Positions 1 through 6,988 of a stretch of DNA of 64,000 nt are shown piece by piece. Below the pieces are notes generated by a model that did no database searches, was not told where the DNA came from, and was given only the letters and a program-made list of their open reading frames with translations. Origin of the DNA: Streptomyces sp. KMM 9044 (GTDB lineage Bacteria; Actinomycetota; Actinomycetes; Streptomycetales; Streptomycetaceae). Within the stretch, counting starts at the first letter, position 1, and each line of letters opens with the position of its first letter. The DNA is taken from assembly GCF_024701375.2 (NCBI RefSeq), contig NZ_CP113910.1, positions 4,898,001 to 4,962,000 of the forward strand, written 5' to 3'. A program made the translations under genes and the position numbers.

Positions 1-555
1 CTCGGCTCGGTCACGGTCGTGGTCGGGCAGCGGTTGAAACTGAAGGTCAACCGGGACAGGTCGACGGTGGTCCCAGCTTCTCGTGTGACGATGCTGGGGT
101 TCGGCTTCTACTTCGTCCGGGGCGGGGAGGTCGGGATCCGGGTCGGCCCGAAGGCGCTCGCGCGCTGGAAGGTACGGATCAAGGAACGGACGTCTCGCCG
201 GTGGAGTATCGCGGTGGAGGAACGCATCGCGAGGATCAACCGCTTCGCCACTGGCTGGATGGGCTGCTTCCAGCTCGCGGACACTCCCGGGGTGTTCCAG
301 GGGCTGGACAAGTGGCTCCACCGCAGGATGCGGCAGATCCGCTGGAAGGAATGGAAACGGCACGCGACCAGACGTCGTGACCTGCGGGCGCTCGGGATCG
401 GTGAGCGTTCCGCTCGGGAACGGGCGGTCGGCAGCAAGGGCTACTGGCGGACCGCGGGACCGGTGGTCCTCCAGCGGGCGCTGCCCAACTCTCACGGGGA
501 GGATCCTGGTCTGCGCATGCTCAAGCCGACCTGGCAACGGGTGAGGTCAGCTTGA
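1..555 (+). CDS. Group II intron reverse transcriptase/maturase, C-terminal part
   Basis: The frame is open to the left window edge, so only the last ~185 residues are visible. They match the post-RT part of group II intron-encoded proteins: the end of the RT fingers/palm (VTMLGFGFYFVRGG), a basic segment, and the maturase (GIIM-like) region with RINRFATGWMGCFQLADTP and the motif WLHRRMRQIRWKEWKR. Such proteins assist splicing and reverse-transcribe the intron RNA at the target DNA. No HNH endonuclease domain follows, as is usual for bacterial class C introns. The intron RNA 3' domains start right after the stop codon. Confident in family; the subclass is inferred. Confidence 0.88.
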   Translation, partial: LGSVTVVVGQRLKLKVNRDRSTVVPASRVTMLGFGFYFVRGGEVGIRVGPKALARWKVRIKERTSRRWSIAVEERIARINRFATGWMGCFQLADTPGVFQGLDKWLHRRMRQIRWKEWKRHATRRRDLRALGIGERSARERAVGSKGYWRTAGPVVLQRALPNSHGEDPGLRMLKPTWQRVRSA

Positions 556-629
556 CGAACCGCCGGATGCGTGGCCCGCATGTCCGGTGGTGTGAGAGGA
601 GGGACGGGCGACCGTCCCTCCTACTCGAT
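556..629 (+). ncRNA. Group II intron domains V and VI with 3' splice end
   Basis: Directly after the maturase stop lies a domain V-like hairpin (GCCGGATGCG pairing with CGCATGTCCGGTGG), then a perfect 10-bp domain VI-like stem (598-607 with 612-621, loop GCGA), and the end TACTCGAT. This layout is typical for the 3' end of bacterial group II introns, so the intron/exon junction should be at about 629. The 5' part of the intron is outside the window. Confidence 0.75.
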
Positions 630-714
630 TGTGCACTCGTTCGCCGCGCGGCGGTGACCACGTGCCAGGTCCGGCGGTTAGAGCGGCGACAACCGTTCGA
701 ACAAGGAGTGGATC

Positions 715-1227
715 ATGGTCGTCGCCGCTGGCTCGGCATCCGTGGGTGCCGAGGACACGACGCCGGGCCCGGCGCTGCCCGGGCCGGGGGGCAGAACACG
801 GCGGGACGTGGCACGCGGTCTGCGGGCCGGCGTCCTCGCCGGAGCCCTGGCTCCGGTGCTTGCCGCCTTCCGGTCTCCGCGCCCCGGACCCGCGGCATTC
901 GCGGCAACGGACGCGCCGGACCGTGCCGCCTTCGGGCAGACCCATCGCGGCCGTCGCATCCGAGGGGTGTGGGCGCCGGGGCGCACCGCGGCCGAGGACG
1001 GGCGGTGGCACGTCACGGTGGACGGTCACCCCCTGCACCTGATGCGCCGCGCCGACGGCGGCTGGCTGAGCACGGTCGACCACTACTGCTCCTACCGGAC
1101 ACCGCTCGAGGCCGCCCGCGCCGCCGTCGACGCGCTCGGTCCCGGCGAGCGGCTGCGTGCTGCGGCGTCGGCACCGGCGGGCGCGGGACACGCGCACGGG
1201 GAGGACCGGCATGACGTACGTGCGTAA
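715..1227 (+). CDS. melC1: Tyrosinase copper-transfer chaperone MelC1
   Basis: MelC1 binds apo-tyrosinase, delivers copper and carries the enzyme out of the cell by the Tat route. The 170-residue product has a twin-arginine region near residue 28 (GGRTRRDVARG followed by an Ala/Leu-rich stretch ending in AAFAATDAP), then the conserved caddie core: GRRIRGVW, VDGHPLHLMRRADGGWLS and DHYCSYRTPLEAARAAVD. The His/Met of HLMRR and the Cys/His of DHYCSY are the residues implicated in copper handling in this family. An AAGGAG ribosome binding site lies 7 bp before the ATG. The gene overlaps melC2 by 17 bp, which suggests coupled translation. The N-terminus is somewhat longer than in classical MelC1. 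Confidence 0.93.
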   Translation: MVVAAGSASVGAEDTTPGPALPGPGGRTRRDVARGLRAGVLAGALAPVLAAFRSPRPGPAAFAATDAPDRAAFGQTHRGRRIRGVWAPGRTAAEDGRWHVTVDGHPLHLMRRADGGWLSTVDHYCSYRTPLEAARAAVDALGPGERLRAAASAPAGAGHAHGEDRHDVRA

Positions 1228-2077
1228 AGACGCCGGCACGCTCACGGCGGCCGAGAGGCGACGGTTCGTCAAGGCGTTGCTGGAGGTCAAACGGCGGGGC
1301 GAGTACGACGAGTTCGTGCGGATGCACCTCGCGTACTACTCCTCCGACGGCGAACGCGGTCTGCGCACCGCCCATATGGCTCCCTCGTTCCTGCCCTGGC
1401 ACCGCCGGTTCCTGCTCGACCTGGAGGACGCCCTGCGCCGGGTGGACCCGGCGGTGACCCTTCCGTACTGGGACTGGACCCGTGACCGTACGACCACGTC
1501 CGCACCGTGGACGGAGGACCTCCTCGGCGGCGACGGACGCCGCTCGGACCAGCAGGTGATGACGGGGCCGTTCGCGTACGGGCAGGGCAACTGGACCATT
1601 GAGGTGGGTGTGACCGAAGGGGCGTTCCTGACCCGGAACCTCGGCCGCCGGAGCGACCCGATCGCCCTGCCCACCGCGAGTGACCTGGAGCAGGCACTGA
1701 CGGACCCTGTCTACGACGTGCGGCCCTGGGACTCGACGGCCACGCGGGGATTCCGCAACAGGCTGGAGGGCTGGAGCACCGGCCGGGGCAGTGGCTCCTG
1801 GCGCAACCACAACCGGGTGCACCGCTGGGTCGGCGGGGCCATGCTCGGTTCCGCCTCTGTCAACGACCCTGCCTTCTGGCTGCACCACGCCTTCGTCGAC
1901 CTGCAGTGGTATCGCTGGCAGCGTCGACACGGGGGAGCCCGCTACCTCCCTGCCACGCCGCCGGGCCAGGGCGACGAGCAGCAGGGCCGGGTCGTGGCAC
2001 GGCACGAGAAGCTGCCGCCGTGGGACGTGACGCCCGACGAACTGGAGGACGTCGGCCGGATCTACCGGTACGCCTGA
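1211..2077 (+). CDS. melC2: Tyrosinase (monophenol oxidase)
   Basis: A secreted type-3 copper enzyme that oxidises tyrosine/DOPA to quinones, giving melanin. All six copper-ligand histidines can be placed. Copper A: H39 (RMHLAYY), H55 (TAHMAPSF) and H64 (LPWHRRF). Copper B: the HNRVH pair near residue 200 and HHAFVDLQW near 226. The PYWDWT motif follows copper A. At 288 residues it has the usual Streptomyces length and no signal peptide, since it leaves the cell with MelC1. The ATG at 1211 inside the end of melC1 is preferred over upstream in-frame starts because it gives the canonical N-terminus (MTYVRKDAG). A terminator-like hairpin follows at 2101. Confidence 0.96.
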   Translation: MTYVRKDAGTLTAAERRRFVKALLEVKRRGEYDEFVRMHLAYYSSDGERGLRTAHMAPSFLPWHRRFLLDLEDALRRVDPAVTLPYWDWTRDRTTTSAPWTEDLLGGDGRRSDQQVMTGPFAYGQGNWTIEVGVTEGAFLTRNLGRRSDPIALPTASDLEQALTDPVYDVRPWDSTATRGFRNRLEGWSTGRGSGSWRNHNRVHRWVGGAMLGSASVNDPAFWLHHAFVDLQWYRWQRRHGGARYLPATPPGQGDEQQGRVVARHEKLPPWDVTPDELEDVGRIYRYA

Positions 2078-2100
2078 AGGCGGTCACCGGTATACGGGAA

Positions 2101-2130
2101 GAGCCCCGGCGCTCGGGTGTGCCGGGGTTC
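2101..2130. terminator. Hairpin terminator between melC2 and chaplin pseudogene
   Basis: A 10-bp stem (GAGCCCCGGC with GCCGGGGTTC, one G-T pair) around a 10-nt loop, 24 bp after the melC2 stop and 21 bp before the 3' end of the convergent chaplin. It probably ends both transcripts. Confidence 0.6.
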
Positions 2131-2150
2131 TCGGGTCGCTGCGACGGACG

Positions 2151-2401
2151 TCAGCCGGCGTGGCCGCCGTTCAGGCAGGTGTTGCCGAACGCCGGGTTCA
2201 GCACGCCGATGACGTTGACGGTGCTGCCGCACACATTGACCGGCACGTGCACCGGAACCTGGACCACGTTGCCGGAGGCGCCCCCGGAGAGTGGGCCGCC
2301 ACGGCGTCGGCGTCGGCGTCCGCCGCGGCCGTACCGGCCCTGCCGAGCACCACGGTCCCCGTGCCGAGAGCGACAGCGCCGACCTTCGCGATGCGGGACA
2401 T
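2151..2401 (-). pseudogene. Short chaplin with a -1 frameshift
   Basis: Short chaplins are secreted amyloid proteins that coat aerial hyphae. The N-terminal frame gives the family signal peptide and early mature part (MSRIAKVGAVALGTGTVVL ... AVAAHSPG). The C-terminal half sits in another frame and reads SGNVVQVPVHVPVNVCG, STVNVIGVLNPAFGNTC and LNGGHAG before a stop at 2151. Comparison with the intact chaplin at 5231-5521 (HSPGVLSGNLVQ) places a one-base loss near 2284, between HSPG and SGN. The two Cys residues of the chaplin domain are kept. Translation as given would produce a non-chaplin tail. Either the gene is dead or the base is a sequencing error. It lies tail to tail with melC2, a position like chpG next to melC2 in S. 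coelicolor (from memory). Confidence 0.85.
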
Positions 2402-2630
2402 CACGTTCTCCCCTGCTGATCCAGTGAGCGCGGCAGCATGACGCGTGGCCGCACGCCCCGCTCCACGCGAGGACCTCGCCGCGGTTGCGGTGCTCGTCCC
2501 GGGGTCACCCCTTGAAGGTGGCCGAACCGGACAGGCAGCCACCGGTTGAGCCATCCGGTGGACCCACCACAGGTCTCTGACCAGTGTCTTCGCAAGAAAA
2601 TTACGCGGATGGGCGTTTTGACTGTCCAAA

Positions 2631-2665
2631 GTCGCAAACGTCACTTACGTTAACCACTGAAAGTG
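2631..2665 (+). promoter_or_regulatory. Conserved upstream element, copy 1
   Basis: A 35-bp block identical at 26 of 35 positions, without gaps, to the block at 3105-3139. The shared core is AAACGTC followed by TAC, TTA and ACTG-AAGTG. Both blocks end 43-44 bp before the start codons of the two paralogous secreted-protein genes, where a promoter is expected. The sigma factor cannot be assigned. Confidence 0.55.
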
Positions 2666-2709
2666 GCGGACCGGTAACGGTTCGTATTCACTCGGGAATC
2701 GGAGAAGTA

Positions 2710-2979
2710 ATGCGTAAGCACCAGAAGGCCGCTGTCGTCATGGCCATGCTCGGTAGCGTCGGCTTCCTCGGCGCCGGCGTCAGCCACGCCGGTGACGGCC
2801 CGGAGTACGAGCTCAACAACAAGCAGGCCACGACCTGCGCCCAGGACAACTCCGTCCAGGGCCTCGTCAATATCGACGACATCAACGCGGGTGTCGGTGC
2901 CCTGGTGGGTCTCGGTGCCGCGGAGAACACCGAGACCAACTCGGTGGCCTGCGCCTCCAGCCTCACCCTCGACGGCTGA
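2710..2979 (+). CDS. Small secreted protein, paralogue A
   Basis: An 89-residue protein with a clear Sec signal peptide (MRKHQKAAVVMAMLG ... GVSHA, cleavage after about residue 27). The short mature part is polar, with two cysteines (TTCAQDN and SVACASS), and contains NIDDINAGVGALVGLG. The gene at 3183 encodes a close paralogue. GGAGAAG 3 bp upstream serves as ribosome binding site. The family is not recognised with certainty. Size, Cys pair, hydrophobic Gly/Val core and position among chaplins suggest a hyphal surface protein. Rodlin was considered, but the typical rodlin motifs (QNQQC, NSTQAK) are absent. An upstream in-frame start at 2584 is disfavoured because it precedes the probable promoter. 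Confidence 0.75.
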   Translation: MRKHQKAAVVMAMLGSVGFLGAGVSHAGDGPEYELNNKQATTCAQDNSVQGLVNIDDINAGVGALVGLGAAENTETNSVACASSLTLDG

Positions 2980-3004
2980 TCACCGACAGGTGATCCAGGT
3001 GGGT

Positions 3005-3038
3005 CCCGGGGCTCAGGGTCGGTGTCCGAGCCCCGGGG
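3005..3038 (+). terminator. Hairpin terminator after paralogue A
   Basis: A 10-bp stem (CCCGGGGCTC with GAGCCCCGGG) around a 13-nt loop, 26 bp behind the stop at 2979. A related hairpin follows paralogue B, so the duplication included the terminator. Confidence 0.65.
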
Positions 3039-3104
3039 TCGCTCGGCAGCGGGTGCGGTGGCACTCATTTCCGAAGACGCGGCGCGGCGTTTCATCTATC
3101 GACT

Positions 3105-3139
3105 GGCGTAAACGTCGTCTACATTAGCGACTGTAAGTG
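3105..3139 (+). promoter_or_regulatory. Conserved upstream element, copy 2
   Basis: Second copy of the 35-bp block described at 2631-2665, ending 43 bp before the GTG of the paralogue at 3183. Conservation outside coding DNA at constant spacing points to a shared promoter or operator. Confidence 0.55.
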
Positions 3140-3182
3140 ACTGATTCATCACGGATCGTGTCATTGTGAGAATGGAGCAGTA

Positions 3183-3452
3183 GTGCGCAAGTACCAGAAG
3201 GCCGCTGCCGTCATGGCCATGCTCGGAAGCGCCAGCTTCCTCGGCGCCGGCGTCGGCCACGCCAGCGATGGGGTGGAGGCCGAGCTCAACAACGAGCAGA
3301 CCACCACTTGCGTCCAGGACAACTCGAAGCAGGGTCTCATCAACATCGACGACATCAACCTCGCGGTCGGCATCCTGGGCCTCGGCAACGCCGAGAACAC
3401 CGAGACCAACTCGGTGGCCTGCGCCTCCAGCTCCGCCATCGGCGACGAGTGA
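3183..3452 (+). CDS. Small secreted protein, paralogue B
   Basis: An 89-residue paralogue of the protein at 2710. The signal peptide is nearly identical (MRKYQKAAAVMAMLGSASFL). The mature part keeps ELNNEQTTTCVQDNS, NIDDIN, AENTETNSVACASS and the same two cysteines, but is shorter in the Gly/Val loop (ILGLG instead of ALVGLG). The GTG start aligns with the ATG of copy A, with GGAG 6 bp upstream. The tandem copies share promoter-like and terminator-like flanks, so this looks like a recent tandem duplication of a whole transcription unit. Function unknown; a role at the hyphal surface is inferred from the chaplin neighbours. Confidence 0.75.
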   Translation: MRKYQKAAAVMAMLGSASFLGAGVGHASDGVEAELNNEQTTTCVQDNSKQGLINIDDINLAVGILGLGNAENTETNSVACASSSAIGDE

Positions 3453-3477
3453 TCACTGCCAGGTGATCAGGGCAGGT

Positions 3478-3511
3478 CTCGGGGCTCGAACCAGGTGTTC
3501 GAGCCCCGGAG
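3478..3511 (+). terminator. Hairpin terminator after paralogue B
   Basis: Stem of about 13 bp (CTCGGGGCTCGAA with TTCGAGCCCCGGAG) and a short loop, 25 bp after the stop at 3452. It is related in sequence to the hairpin at 3005. Confidence 0.65.
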
Positions 3512-3583
3512 TCGTCCGGTCCGGGTGTCCGGAACGGCTCCGCCGCTCAGTAGCGGCAGGTCGACCGGCGAGGAAAAAGGCAG

Positions 3584-3862
3584 ATGCTCAAGTCGAAGAA
3601 GACCGCAGCGGTGGCGGGAGTTCTCGGAGGGCTCACGCTGATCGGCGCCGGTGCTGTTCAGGGCTTCGGTGCCGATGCCCTGGGCAAGTGCGTCAAGGGC
3701 GAAGAAGGCACTGTTCGCTGCGTGCAGGTGAGTGAGCAGGAAATCATGACCGACCAGTACGGAAAGATCCACTTCGTCAACGAGTCGGAGCAGTCCTGCT
3801 CCGGTGAGAGCGCCGAGGTCTCCTGCGTCAACAGAGTTGTCCTCCCGGACGAGAAGTCCTGA
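3584..3862 (+). CDS. Small secreted protein of unknown family
   Basis: A 92-residue protein beginning MLKSKKTAAVAGVLGGLTL, with a Sec-type signal peptide (probable cleavage near GFGADA, residue 31). The mature part is acidic, with four cysteines (KCVKGEEGTVRCVQVSEQE, QSCSGESAEVSCVNRV), so two disulfides are possible. GAGGAAAAAG lies just before the ATG. It is not a paralogue of the two preceding genes but shares their size, export signal and location. No family recognised. Confidence 0.7.
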   Translation: MLKSKKTAAVAGVLGGLTLIGAGAVQGFGADALGKCVKGEEGTVRCVQVSEQEIMTDQYGKIHFVNESEQSCSGESAEVSCVNRVVLPDEKS

Positions 3863-3892
3863 CGTCTCCCGTCGGCGGAGTACCGTCGTTCA

Positions 3893-3937
3893 CGGCATCC
3901 CCCGCGTCGGCATCCCCCGCGTCGGCATCCCCCGCGT
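3893..3937. repeat. 15-bp tandem repeat, three copies
   Basis: Three perfect head-to-tail copies of CGGCATCCCCCGCGT behind the small secreted protein gene. The unit length is a multiple of three, but no gene runs through it. Confidence 0.8.
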
Positions 3938-4005
3938 CGGACCACCTGTACAGCGGACAGTGGCCGGGACCCGGTACCGGGTCCCGGCCACTCGTCATAT
4001 GTCCG

Positions 4006-4902
4006 TCACCGGCCTGCCGTCGTGCAGACGAGACCGGCACCCGGCGACTCCGCGGGGGCGCAGTACGGCAGGCCGTCGGTGGGGAGGCCGGTGCAGAAGC
4101 GGCCGACCAGGTCCGACGACTCCTGCCTGCGCTCGACCGTGACCAGATGGTCTGCCTCCTTGACCGTCGTGAACCACGCCGCCGGAATCGTCGCGGCGAG
4201 CTCCCGGCCCATCCGGGGGGTGCACGGGGTGTCGTATTCACCGGTGAACACGAGGGCCGGCACATCGGGGACGGGCAGGGGCTCGTAACAGCCGTGCGTC
4301 ACCAGCCGTGTGTTGTGTTCGACCGCCTTCTCCAGCTCGTCCGGCGTCTGGCTCATGAACTGGTGACGCAGGAGACGTGCGACGGCCGCGTGCCTGCGGA
4401 CCTGACCGGCGCCCGGGTTCGACATGAACAGCTCCACCAGACCGCCGGCCGCCGCTTCGATCTCACCTTGTTCCAGTGCCCGCGACAGACGCGGTACCGC
4501 GTCTGTGCAGACGGCGGGGAGACATATCGCGGCGCCGCAGAAGACGAGGCGACGGACGGAACCGGGATGCAGCCGCGCGAAGCGAAGGCCGACGACTTCA
4601 CCGAAGCAGCCACCGAAGAGATTCACCGGCGGCACCCCGGTCTCCACCAGCATGTGCTGGACCGAGGCGGCGAGGAAATCGATCCCGTGGCGGGAGGGCG
4701 GGAAGTCCGCACTGCCGTATCCGGGAAGATCCACGGTGATCACTGTGCACAACGGTGCCAGCCATTTTTCGTGCGCCTGCCAGGAGTACCGGTCCTGGGG
4801 CGATCCGCCGGGCAACAGCAGCGGGGCCGTTCTCGGAGCACTTCGATGGACGATCCGGCACCCGTACGTGAAGCCCTCGAAAACCAGGTTCCGCTCCTCC
4901 AC
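4006..4902 (-). CDS. Alpha/beta hydrolase with Cys at the nucleophile elbow
   Basis: A 298-residue alpha/beta-hydrolase fold protein. LLLPGGSPQD fits the oxyanion-hole loop. The elbow reads NLFGGCFGEVVG, which puts Cys99 where Ser is usual (G-x-S-x-G). Asp224 (TGEYDTPC) and His252 (KEADHLVTVE) complete a triad. A Cys nucleophile is known in dienelactone hydrolases, but the overall sequence looks more like the esterase/haloperoxidase-type fold. Substrate unknown. The GTG start has GGAG 7 bp upstream. No signal peptide. It lies between secreted-protein genes and an intact chaplin but on the minus strand, with no obvious operon partner. Confidence 0.85.
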   Translation of the reverse strand: MEERNLVFEGFTYGCRIVHRSAPRTAPLLLPGGSPQDRYSWQAHEKWLAPLCTVITVDLPGYGSADFPPSRHGIDFLAASVQHMLVETGVPPVNLFGGCFGEVVGLRFARLHPGSVRRLVFCGAAICLPAVCTDAVPRLSRALEQGEIEAAAGGLVELFMSNPGAGQVRRHAAVARLLRHQFMSQTPDELEKAVEHNTRLVTHGCYEPLPVPDVPALVFTGEYDTPCTPRMGRELAATIPAAWFTTVKEADHLVTVERRQESSDLVGRFCTGLPTDGLPYCAPAESPGAGLVCTTAGR

Positions 4903-5168
4903 CTGCTCCGACGAAGGAGAAGAGGACCCGTGGCGCTGTGGTCAGTGAACCCTGGGCGGTGGTGAGGGCAGTGCGCATGGACAGCTCCGGGACAGGGAAA
5001 TGATGGCGAACCAGTCCATGATTACCAGCGATGACGCCTTTACCCGTAATCACCCATCTGTGGGCGATCCAGGCAACAAGGCATATGCGACCCGCAAGGC
5101 GACAACCATCGGCGGATCCACCGCCGAGCCTGAGTGCCGGGGCTTCAGGGAGGGCGCCAGGAGCGGCG
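4903..5168. other. Intergenic region upstream of the hydrolase
   Basis: Between the hydrolase start and the chaplin terminator. It must hold the hydrolase promoter. The AT-richer stretch around 5000-5100 is the best place for it. No gene was found. Confidence 0.4.
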
Positions 5169-5199
5169 AGGGCCCCGGCGTGCGAGGCGCCGGGGCCCT
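5169..5199 (-). terminator. Chaplin terminator
   Basis: Perfect 12-bp stem (AGGGCCCCGGCG with CGCCGGGGCCCT) and 7-nt loop, 32 bp past the stop codon of the chaplin at 5231. Confidence 0.75.
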
Positions 5200-5230
5200 G
5201 GACGTTACTGCTGATGACGCGTACGGGAGG

Positions 5231-5521
5231 TCAGTTCCCGTACGCGTTCTCGTGGTTCTCGCGGTGCCTGTGGCCCTGGCCGTCCTCGTTCACGCAGGTG
5301 TTGCCGAACGCCGGGTTCAGCGCACCGATGGCATTGACGGTGTTCCCGCACACGTTGACCGGCGCGTGGACCGGGGCCTGGACGAGGTTGCCCGACAGGA
5401 CTCCCGGGGAGTGGGCGGCGACGCCCTGGGCGCCCGCGTCCGCCAGAGCCGTACCGGCCCCGCTCAGGGCCACAGCACCCGTGCCGAGTGCGACGCAGGC
5501 AACCTTCGCGATGCGCGACAT
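5231..5521 (-). CDS. Short chaplin (hydrophobic aerial-hyphae protein)
   Basis: A 96-residue short chaplin. The signal peptide MSRIAKVACVALGTGAVAL ends at ALADAG. The single chaplin domain follows: HSPGVLSGNLVQAPVHAPVN, then VCGNTVNAIGALNPAFGNTC, with the two conserved cysteines that form the intramolecular disulfide. Chaplins are secreted, assemble into amyloid fibrils and lower surface tension so that aerial hyphae can emerge. A polar, His/Asn-rich tail (EDGQGHRHRENHENAYGN) follows the domain and is longer than in most short chaplins. AAGGAGAA lies 6 bp before the ATG. The gene stands alone with its own terminator. Confidence 0.95.
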   Translation of the reverse strand: MSRIAKVACVALGTGAVALSGAGTALADAGAQGVAAHSPGVLSGNLVQAPVHAPVNVCGNTVNAIGALNPAFGNTCVNEDGQGHRHRENHENAYGN

Positions 5522-5639
5522 CACGTTCTCCTTCTGATTCGATGAGCGCGGCCGCAGGGGGCGCGGCCGTGCTCCCCGTTCAACGTGAAGACGCACGACG
5601 GGTCACGGGGCCAGCCGCGGATCACCCTGGGCGAGGGTG

Positions 5640-6325
5640 ATTTTTTTCTGGCCCCGGCCCTCGGCCATCGGCCCTTTCCGGGCAGGCGCCGGACCGGCGC
5701 GCCGTCGAGGAGGGCACGGATGCCCTCGATCGCCCGGCCGTAGTACGCGGCGTAGCCGGCGCGGGAGACATGGCCGAGGTGCGGGGTGGCCGGCAGACGC
5801 GGGGCGGTGCGCATCCGGTGGCCGGCGGGCAGCGGTTCGACGTCGAAGACGTCCCCGCCGGCACCGGCGATACGGCCTTCGCGCGGCGCGGCGAGCAGGG
5901 CGTCCTGGCCGACGATCGCCGCGCGGGAGGTGTTGACCAGGTAGGCGGTCGGCGCGCAGGTCGTTGCCCTCCTCGACGATGCCGCGCGCCAGGCCGAGGA
6001 GCAGGGCCCAGGTCGGTTCGACGGGCGGGGCGGAGGAACTGGCCGTACCGCACACGGTGACGCCGTGCGCCTCGGCGGCGGCGTAGTCGATGACCGAGTT
6101 GCGCATGCCGGAGGCGATGATCAGCCTCAGCCGCGGCAGCCGGGCGATCAGCGACCCGGGGAAGGACACCCGTTCCCGCAGTGTCACCACGGTGTCCGCG
6201 TCGGTGAAGTGACCGTCGCACGAGACCACTTCGACGTTCTTCGCGACCGGTCCCCAGCCGGCGGCCCCGGCGGCCCCGGCGGCCGCAGCCTGGCGGTCGT
6301 CCAGCACCGCACACCGCACCCGCAT
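5640..6325 (-). pseudogene. D-2-hydroxyacid dehydrogenase, NAD-binding core deleted
   Basis: The N-terminal part (MRVRCAVLDDRQ through VTLRERVSFPG, LPRLRLIIASGMRNSVIDYAAAEAHGV, LLLGLARGIVEEGNDLR) is a normal substrate-domain half of NAD-dependent 2-hydroxyacid dehydrogenases. Near 5957 the frame breaks and the sequence resumes as PTAYLVNTSRAAIVGQDALL, then DVFDVEPLPAGHRMRTAP and PATPHLGHVSRAGYAAYYG. The catalytic Arg (NTSR), Glu (DVEP) and His (PHLGH) survive, but the ~100-residue Rossmann segment with GxGxxG is missing. It therefore looks like an internal deletion plus frameshift, not a simple base error. The 3' end is not sharply defined. An unusual GGAGGAGG repeat precedes the start. Confidence 0.85.
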
Positions 6326-6386
6326 GCTCCTCCTCCTCCTCCTTCGCCTCCTCCTCCTCCTCCTTCGCCTCCTCCTCCTCCTCCTT
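6324..6386. repeat. 21-bp tandem repeat rich in GGAGG
   Basis: Three copies (6324-6344, 6345-6365, 6366-6386) of a 21-bp unit whose minus strand is AAGGAGGAGGAGGAGGAGG plus two bases. It abuts the ATG of the dehydrogenase remnant at 6325, so the minus-strand leader consists of many overlapping perfect Shine-Dalgarno sequences. Confidence 0.85.
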
Positions 6387-6516
6387 CGCCGGTGGTCCGG
6401 GGTGATCAAGTTACTCCTCCTGCGGCCGGCGCCCGGTCCGGGAAGTCCTCCTCCAGGAGTGCTTTTCGGACGTTCCGCCGGGACGTGGTTCGCGAGCGGT
6501 GACCTGCCCCTATGCT

Positions 6517-6532
6517 TCTACATGCGTGTAGA
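6517..6532. promoter_or_regulatory. Palindrome TCTACA-TGCG-TGTAGA
   Basis: A perfect 6-bp inverted repeat with 4-nt spacer, in the divergent intergenic region between the dehydrogenase remnant and the gene at 6689. The shape fits a dimeric repressor site. No regulator gene is adjacent. Confidence 0.35.
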
Positions 6533-6688
6533 TGACGTGCGGGGTGGCCCGGATGTTTCCGGTTGCCCTGCGGGCGGCGGACAAGGGGGCGGGAGGGTGC
6601 GCGCCGGTCGGGCGGGAACGGCCCGCCGGTCGCACCCCCGGCGGTACGTCGCCCGGACCATCCAACCGTTTTCCCTGGGAGGGCTGTC

Positions 6689-6907
6689 GTGGCTTCGATC
6701 GACCTGGACAAAATGCTGGACAAGGCGTGGGCGGACAAGAGCCTGCCGGAGATTCTCGCCGCACCGGTCGCCGCGCTGAAGGGGGTCTCGGACCGGGACG
6801 GCGAACTCCTGCAGGAGGCGTTCGGAGTCAAGACGGTCGCCGATCTGGCCGAGCTGAAGTACGCGCGCTGGGCGCAGGCCCTGGCCGCACTCGACGCCAC
6901 CGGGTAA
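6689..6907 (+). CDS. 72-residue helical protein, helix-hairpin-helix-like
   Basis: A small acidic protein (starts VASIDLDKMLDKAWADKSLP). Its C-terminal half, LKGVSDRDGELLQEAFGVKT followed by VADLAELKYARWAQALAAL, resembles a helix-hairpin-helix pattern (G-x-x-x-x-x-x-L-L-x-x-x-G-V-x-T-V-x-D-L). GGGAGGG 5 bp before the GTG supports this start. No signal peptide or membrane segment. Function unknown. It is followed within 90 bp by the Spo0M remnant, so the two may once have been co-transcribed. Confidence 0.75.
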   Translation: MASIDLDKMLDKAWADKSLPEILAAPVAALKGVSDRDGELLQEAFGVKTVADLAELKYARWAQALAALDATG

Positions 6908-6988
6908 CCCTTCCGCCGGGCGGCGGGCTCCACTCCCTTCGGGGTCTGCCGCCCGGCGGAGTCGAGAACCGTACATACACATGATGGA

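Noticed and set aside
2710..3452. Rodlin assignment for the paired small secreted proteins
   Set aside because: Size, signal peptide and location fit loosely, but the conserved rodlin motifs I know are missing, so they are left unnamed.
3893..3937. Possible CRISPR-like or regulatory repeat
   Set aside because: 15-bp units are directly adjacent with no spacers, so this is a simple tandem repeat.
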